This document shows positions 59,840 to 64,000 of a DNA stretch of 64,000 bases, one piece after another. The translations under genes and the position numbers were made by a program. This DNA is from Alphaproteobacteria bacterium. GTDB taxonomy: Bacteria > Pseudomonadota > Alphaproteobacteria > SMXP01. How positions within the stretch are numbered: the stretch's first letter is position 1; each line of letters begins with the position of its first letter. Below the pieces are notes generated by a model that saw only the letters and a list, made by a program, of their open reading frames with translations, was not told the origin of the DNA and did no database searches. The stretch covers positions 123,230 to 187,229 of the forward strand of contig JANQPV010000020.1 in NCBI GenBank assembly GCA_028285305.1, written 5' to 3'.

Positions 59840-61715
59840 ATGCGGATACACTCATTCGGTTGTTCAGCAGCGATTGTCCTTACTTGGCTCCTGACCGTAA
59901 ACGTTTTCGCAGCTGACTCTTATTCTCCTCCAGCTAATACTGATTATCCGACGACGGTGTATTGGGGTGATACTCATGTCCATACAAGGAACTCGCCCGA
60001 TGCGTTTTCGTTTGGGACCACCGGCCTTAGCGCGGAAGACGCATACGATTTTGCTCAAGGCAAGGCGATCAAAACATCGGCCGGGCATACGGCGAAGTTG
60101 AGGCGGCCCTTGGATTTCTTGGTTGTTACCGATCATGCTGAGTATCTCGGCGTCTTCTACAGACTATCTCAGAACGATCCCAAAATTCTTGAAACTCGGC
60201 TGGGACGGCGTTGGCACGGATACATGCAAAAGGGGAACTTCCCCGCCATGATGCAAGAGTTCGTGGACGGGCTGTCGGAGCCCACCCCCCAGCAACGTAT
60301 GCCCAACTGGGCGCGCAGAACAATCTGGAAAGACGTCGTTGCGGTCGCCGATAAGCACAATAAGCCGGGCCAGTTTACCGCATTTGCAGGGTACGAATGG
60401 ACCTCCATGCCAGAGGGGAACAATTTGCACCGTGTGCTGATTTTTAGGGATGGAAAAGGCAAAGCGGACAGAGTCCTTCCGTTTTCAGCCCAGGACAGTC
60501 ACGACCCCGAGGATTTGTGGGCGTTTCTTGCCGAGTATGAACGGCGAACCGGAGGACAGGTCTTGGCAATTGCTCATAACGGCAATTTGAGCAATGGTCT
60601 GATGTTCGACGACAAGACCCTTTCAGGCGAGCCGCTTGACCAGGACTATGCCGAGACGCGCGCGAAATGGGAGCGGCTCTATGAAGTCTCACAGGTGAAG
60701 GGGGATGGCGAAGCGCACCCCTTCCTGTCACCCGGAGACGAGTTCGCAGACTATGAAACGTGGGATGCTGATAATATCGCTCGCTCGGTAGAAAAAGCAA
60801 ACGAGATGCTTCAGCATGAGTATGCACGTTCCGCGTTAAAACTCGGTCTGTCGATCGAACAGAAGACCGGAGCAAACCCGTTTAAGTTTGGTATGATCGC
60901 AAGCACAGATTCTCACACGGTTATGGCGACAGCCGATGACGACAATTTCTTCGGCAAATTCAAGGACTCAGAACCTGGACCGGATCGAACACAGACGAAT
61001 ATGGGTAGTGCCGCGACGGGCGGCGAAGGACTTTGGAGCAACTGGCGTCTTAGCGCGTCCGGATATGCAGCCGTATGGGCGAACGAGAACACAAGAGAAG
61101 CTCTGTTCGCAGCAATGCAGAAGAAGGAGGTTTACGCCTCGACAGGTCCTCGCATTACCCTTCGTTTCTTCGGAGGATGGGACTTTACCGAGGAAGATAT
61201 TCATCGCCCTGACTTTGCGGGCATCGGATATGCAAAAGGTGTTCCGATGGGGGGTGACCTCTCTGACTGGCCCGGTCGTGGATCGCCAAGGTTTCTAGTG
61301 GGTGCGTCTAAAGATCCGGACGGTGCCAACTTAGACCGTATTCAAATCATCAAGGGATGGCTTACCGAAGGCGGTGATCTCAAGGAACGCGTTTACGATG
61401 TGTCGCGGGCCGGCGGACCAGTTTCTAGACTACGCGGTCTTTTCACTGATTCTCCCGCGATCGGCAACACCGTTGATCTGCAACAGGCGACCTACTCCAA
61501 TTCTATTGGTCGCAGTAGCCTTATGGCCATGTGGAAAGACCCTGACTTTAATCCAAAGCAACGCGTTCTATTATGTGCGGGTTATAGAGATTCCAACCCC
61601 GCGATGGACGGCCTATGATGCGAAGCGGTTGGGCTTAGAGTTGTCGCCAGACATTCCGATGATAACCCAAGAGCGCGCCTACACCTCTCCGATCTGGTAC
61701 ACCCCTCCCGACTGA
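59840..61715 (+). pseudogene. Exported DUF3604 protein with a frameshift near the C-terminus
   Basis: An approximately 625-residue exported PHP-like DUF3604 protein. Signal peptide MRIHSFGCSAAIVLTWLLTVNVFA; metal-binding motifs YWGDTHVHTRNSPDAF, FLVVTDHAEYLGVFY, AIAHNGNLSNG and GMIASTDSHTVM are intact. The first frame ends at 61618 with [16 protein letters not shown], which is not family sequence. The next frame contains the expected ending [15 protein letters not shown]... [10 protein letters not shown] up to 61713-61715. The switch lies at CGCG 61562-61565; adding 2 bp (CGCGCG) restores one frame. Function unknown, though DUF3604 genes commonly accompany TonB receptors. Could be sequencing error, real mutation or functional truncation. 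Confidence 0.8.
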
Positions 61716-61782
61716 GATTATCAAGTCTGTTCCGTAGCAAGACGACTTGGAGGGCGTGCTTTGGATCGATTGGTTGCTTCGA

Positions 61783-62577
61783 TCAGAGTTCGATTTCACC
61801 CAGGCGGATGGCCTTGACGACGAGCTGAACTCTAGTGGGAACGTTTAATTTCTTTTTCGCGTTCTCGACATGGAAATGAGCAGTGCTCGGACTAATTCCC
61901 AGAATTTCTCCCATGTCCGAATCCGTTTTTCCATCTGCGACCCATTTTACGCATTCGCGTTCACGGGGGCTGAGCACACTTTGTCTTTTTTCTTTGGCGC
62001 GCATTCCCTCGTCTTCAGTGGCCAGCTCAAGAACCCGATCATGATAGGTGATGGCCAAAACTCTTAAAACGACACGGCATTCGTTAGGGAGTTCTGGAGA
62101 GTGTCCGGCCATTCCAACGGCGCCCACATAGCCTCCGGAATGATGAACTGGAACGCAGATGCCATCTCTCAAATTGTGATCGTAGGCGATTGAGCCGATC
62201 GTTTTTAGGCTTTCACGAAGATCCGAAGCCTCGTCTTCATTTCGCTTGGCTAAATCCGACCATACATCTGACCAGACAAATGGCTTATTTGAGCTGATTA
62301 GCTGCTGGGACGTGATGTCGGTTTCTTTGAACTCGCGCCGAATGCTTTCGATGAAGCCATCGGGCAGTTTGTTGACCAAAACATCATACTCAAGCGGATC
62401 GTCCTTCTCCGGTGCCCGCCCCTTTCGCAAGAACCCGGAACATACAAACGCACTCAGCCCGAACGTCTCCAAGCGCCCCTCGAATTCATCCGTGAGCGCA
62501 CAAACATCATCGAAATCGCCTATTTTTGCCGCAAATTCGATCGCTTCATTTAGCGCATCCGGCGTGAGTAAGAGCAT
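61783..62577 (-). CDS. LuxR-type regulator with an autoinducer-binding-like domain (LuxR solo)
   Basis: About 264 residues. The N-terminal 165 residues resemble the autoinducer-binding fold (FGLSAFVCSGFLRKG, SSNKPFVWSDVWSDLAKR, GICVPVHHSGGYVGAVGMAG), and the C-terminus is a GerE HTH (LSPRERECVKWVADGKTDSDMGEILGISPSTAHFHVENAKKKLNV). The canonical W-x3-Y and D-P acyl-homoserine-lactone contacts are not evident, and no luxI gene is in the window. It may sense a different ligand. Start uncertain: ATG 62575-62577, or TTG 62584-62586 without a clear ribosome site. Confidence 0.85.
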   Translation of the reverse strand: MLLLTPDALNEAIEFAAKIGDFDDVCALTDEFEGRLETFGLSAFVCSGFLRKGRAPEKDDPLEYDVLVNKLPDGFIESIRREFKETDITSQQLISSNKPFVWSDVWSDLAKRNEDEASDLRESLKTIGSIAYDHNLRDGICVPVHHSGGYVGAVGMAGHSPELPNECRVVLRVLAITYHDRVLELATEDEGMRAKEKRQSVLSPRERECVKWVADGKTDSDMGEILGISPSTAHFHVENAKKKLNVPTRVQLVVKAIRLGEIEL

Positions 62578-62856
62578 CTCTTCCAAGACATAGTTTTGAG
62601 TAGCCTGAGACTAGCGACACAGGTGTCGAACGTCAATTGCGATCGCTTGCACAAACCGCAATTTGACCCAAACTGACTGCTATGAACCAGGTTCCCCCAG
62701 AGACCCCCAGGTGCGAACGTGAAGCTTCTCCTCCTTTTTGGTTAGCAAGGGGCCGCAATCCGTATTTGCAGCGGTCCCGATCAGCTTAACCAACGTGCAA
62801 TCACCCAAAATTTGACCTATGTTCTCCCAGGTGACTCACTTCAAAACGACCCGGCT

Positions 62857-63906
62857 ATGCTCTCGCGTTTTCTCACGATATTAACGGCAACTGTTTGGAT
62901 CTCTGCTTGTACGCTTCCGGGGTTGTCTAAACTTGGTGATGGCGATTCGACGTCCGCAGCGCCCCCTGAACACGCGCTGACTTTTGCCGTTGTTGGCGAT
63001 CTGCCTTACAATGATGACCAAAAGTTTGCCTTAGACCGATACATTACACCCCGGATCGCAGAAGACACGTCTGTTCCCTTTGTCGTGCATTTGGGGGATT
63101 ACAAAGGTGGCAGAAAATCTCCGTGCACGAAGGCGGCCATGATCGAGCACCAAAACTGGATGCTCGGACTTCCCATGCCAGTCTTTTACACACCCGGTGA
63201 CAATGAATGGACGGACTGTGATCGGAAAGCCAATAGGCCCGTGCGTTCCTCACTGGGAGAACTGAAAAACATCAGGAGCACTTTTTTTGATCCTCCTCCG
63301 GCCGTGCCGAAAGAACTAAATGCGGTCTGGCAAAATAGTGCGCCTGAAAATGCTCTATGGTCTCTGCGCGATGTTGTGTTCGCCACGCTACATGTCAGCG
63401 GCAGCAATAATGGCCGCAACGCGGGCAAGGAATGCTCGCGCGGAATCCGGCCCAAATGTGACAAGACCGAGGCCTTAATTGCGGATGCCCAACAAAGGGA
63501 ACAATCGGCGTTCGCTTGGATCGACGAAACATTTGCACGTGCTGGAGCCGAAAATGCTAAGGCTGTTGTTTTTGCCACTCAAGCCGACTTGACGGCGGGA
63601 AACAAAAACTTAGGCGCGTGTACGGAGGAGCAACCCATAAAGTGCAACGCGTATGCGCTCATCACCTCGCATCTCATTGCCGGGGCCAAAGCATTTGAGA
63701 AACCCGTGCTTGTCATGCATGGGGATACTTCGCCTTATTGTTTGGACAGAGCATTTGGCGGTGAAGAAGCCCCTCATCTATGGCGCCTTAATGCGGCCGG
63801 CGACTTTGTGCTGATTGACGCGGTTCGCGTGACTGTCCAGCCCAACGCGAAAGAGCCCTTTCAAGCAATTGGTGTGCAGTCTTTCCTGACGCCAGGTACG
63901 TGCTAG
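62857..63906 (+). CDS. Exported metallophosphoesterase lipoprotein
   Basis: A 349-residue calcineurin-like phosphoesterase with a lipoprotein signal (MLSRFLTILTATVWISAC, lipobox ISAC). Metal motifs: VVGDLPYNDDQ (weak D-x-H region), VVHLGDYKGG (GD-x2) and YTPGDNEWTDC (G-D-N-E in place of G-N-H-E), then VLVMHGDTSPY near the end supplying His residues. Two Cys pairs suggest disulfides. ATG 62857 gives the lipoprotein signal; an earlier in-frame ATG is at 62812. Periplasmic, probably outer-membrane anchored. Substrate unknown. Confidence 0.82.
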   Translation: MLSRFLTILTATVWISACTLPGLSKLGDGDSTSAAPPEHALTFAVVGDLPYNDDQKFALDRYITPRIAEDTSVPFVVHLGDYKGGRKSPCTKAAMIEHQNWMLGLPMPVFYTPGDNEWTDCDRKANRPVRSSLGELKNIRSTFFDPPPAVPKELNAVWQNSAPENALWSLRDVVFATLHVSGSNNGRNAGKECSRGIRPKCDKTEALIADAQQREQSAFAWIDETFARAGAENAKAVVFATQADLTAGNKNLGACTEEQPIKCNAYALITSHLIAGAKAFEKPVLVMHGDTSPYCLDRAFGGEEAPHLWRLNAAGDFVLIDAVRVTVQPNAKEPFQAIGVQSFLTPGTC

Positions 63907-63907
63907 A

Positions 63908-63972
63908 GCGTTTCCAGGTGAAGTGGAATCCGGTTCACCGTCAGGAAACGCGCAAAACAAAGAATCTGGAGC
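63908..63972. repeat. Palindromic RPE-like repeat element
   Basis: GCGTTTCC (63908-63915) pairs with GGAAACGC (63944-63951), and inside it GGTGAA (63917-63922) with TTCACC (63934-63939), leaving an 11-nt loop. The tail AAAACAAAGAATC (63954-63966) and the CTAGAGC lead-in resemble Rhizobiales palindromic elements as I remember them. It begins at the stop codon of the phosphoesterase and may also act as a terminator. Confidence 0.6.
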
Positions 63973-64000
63973 CGTTTTGTGTTTCCGTCAAAACCAAAAC

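Overview
The window reads as a chromosomal segment of a catabolically versatile Gram-negative bacterium, most probably an alphaproteobacterium. A TonB-dependent receptor, lipoprotein adaptor, Tat-exported enzymes and a LuxR-type regulator fix the Gram-negative setting. An imperfect hairpin repeat at the right end (63908 onward) resembles, from memory, the RPE-type palindromic elements of Hyphomicrobiales and relatives. Base composition is moderately GC-rich by eye and even throughout. I found no rRNA, tRNA, CRISPR array, transposase or prophage gene. The dominant theme is degradation or modification of hydrophobic carbonyl, aromatic, terpenoid or steroid-like compounds, split into many small cassettes, most with their own repressor.

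Layout. 1-7.7 kb: three aldo/keto reductases, an SDR, a dihydroflavonol-reductase-like protein, an ABM-domain protein, a hotdog thioesterase and a TetR regulator, with a small amber-interrupted reading frame at 5142. 7.9-10.4 kb: TetR / class D flavin monooxygenase / flavin reductase, divided by a perfect 37-bp palindrome. 11-14 kb: two luciferase-like (LLM) oxidoreductases, a PNPOx-like FDOR and a Ddn-like FDOR, all families with F420-using members. 14-16 kb: a PAS-like/LuxR-HTH/alpha-beta-hydrolase fusion whose hydrolase has Met in place of the nucleophile Ser, divergent from a small exported protein. 16.4-23.5 kb: sulfotransferase, Mo-bisMGD oxidoreductase, stand-alone condensation-domain acyltransferase, SnoaL protein and a diaminopentanoate-dehydrogenase-like enzyme. 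23.5-26.2 kb: a compact ArsR operon with three SRPBCC paralogues (one interrupted by an in-frame TAG), a VOC protein and a DUF1428 protein. 26.2-32.5 kb: acyl-CoA dehydrogenases (one probable heteromeric pair), crotonase, SMP-30 lactonase, GST.

32.5-36 kb: Ada/AlkA fusion, isoaspartyl peptidase and a BioD-like P-loop protein. 36-41.3 kb: MFS exporter and a TetR/HlyD/ABC-ATPase/ABC-permease efflux operon with a clear promoter-operator. 41.4-49.3 kb: two further TetR-controlled cassettes (saccharopine-dehydrogenase-like enzyme; Rieske oxygenase with MFS and crotonase nearby) plus an exported protein of unknown function. 49.4-55.1 kb: a TetR-controlled four-gene operon joining two Tat-exported enzymes (sugar-lactone/alditol oxidase and D-threonine-aldolase-like PLP enzyme) to an ADP-ribosylglycohydrolase and a ribokinase; this is the most system-like unknown here. 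55.2-63.9 kb: carotenoid cleavage oxygenase, TonB-dependent receptor with a good terminator, an exported DUF3604 protein with a 2-bp frameshift near its end, a LuxR solo and a lipoprotein phosphoesterase.

The genes suggest uptake through the TonB receptor, oxygenation (Rieske, flavin monooxygenase, carotenoid oxygenase), carbonyl and alkene reduction (AKR, SDR, LLM, FDOR) and beta-oxidation-like steps (acyl-CoA dehydrogenases, crotonases, thioesterase), with dyads next to the divergent repressors suggesting substrate induction. Functions are family-level assignments made by reading translations; no database search was run.
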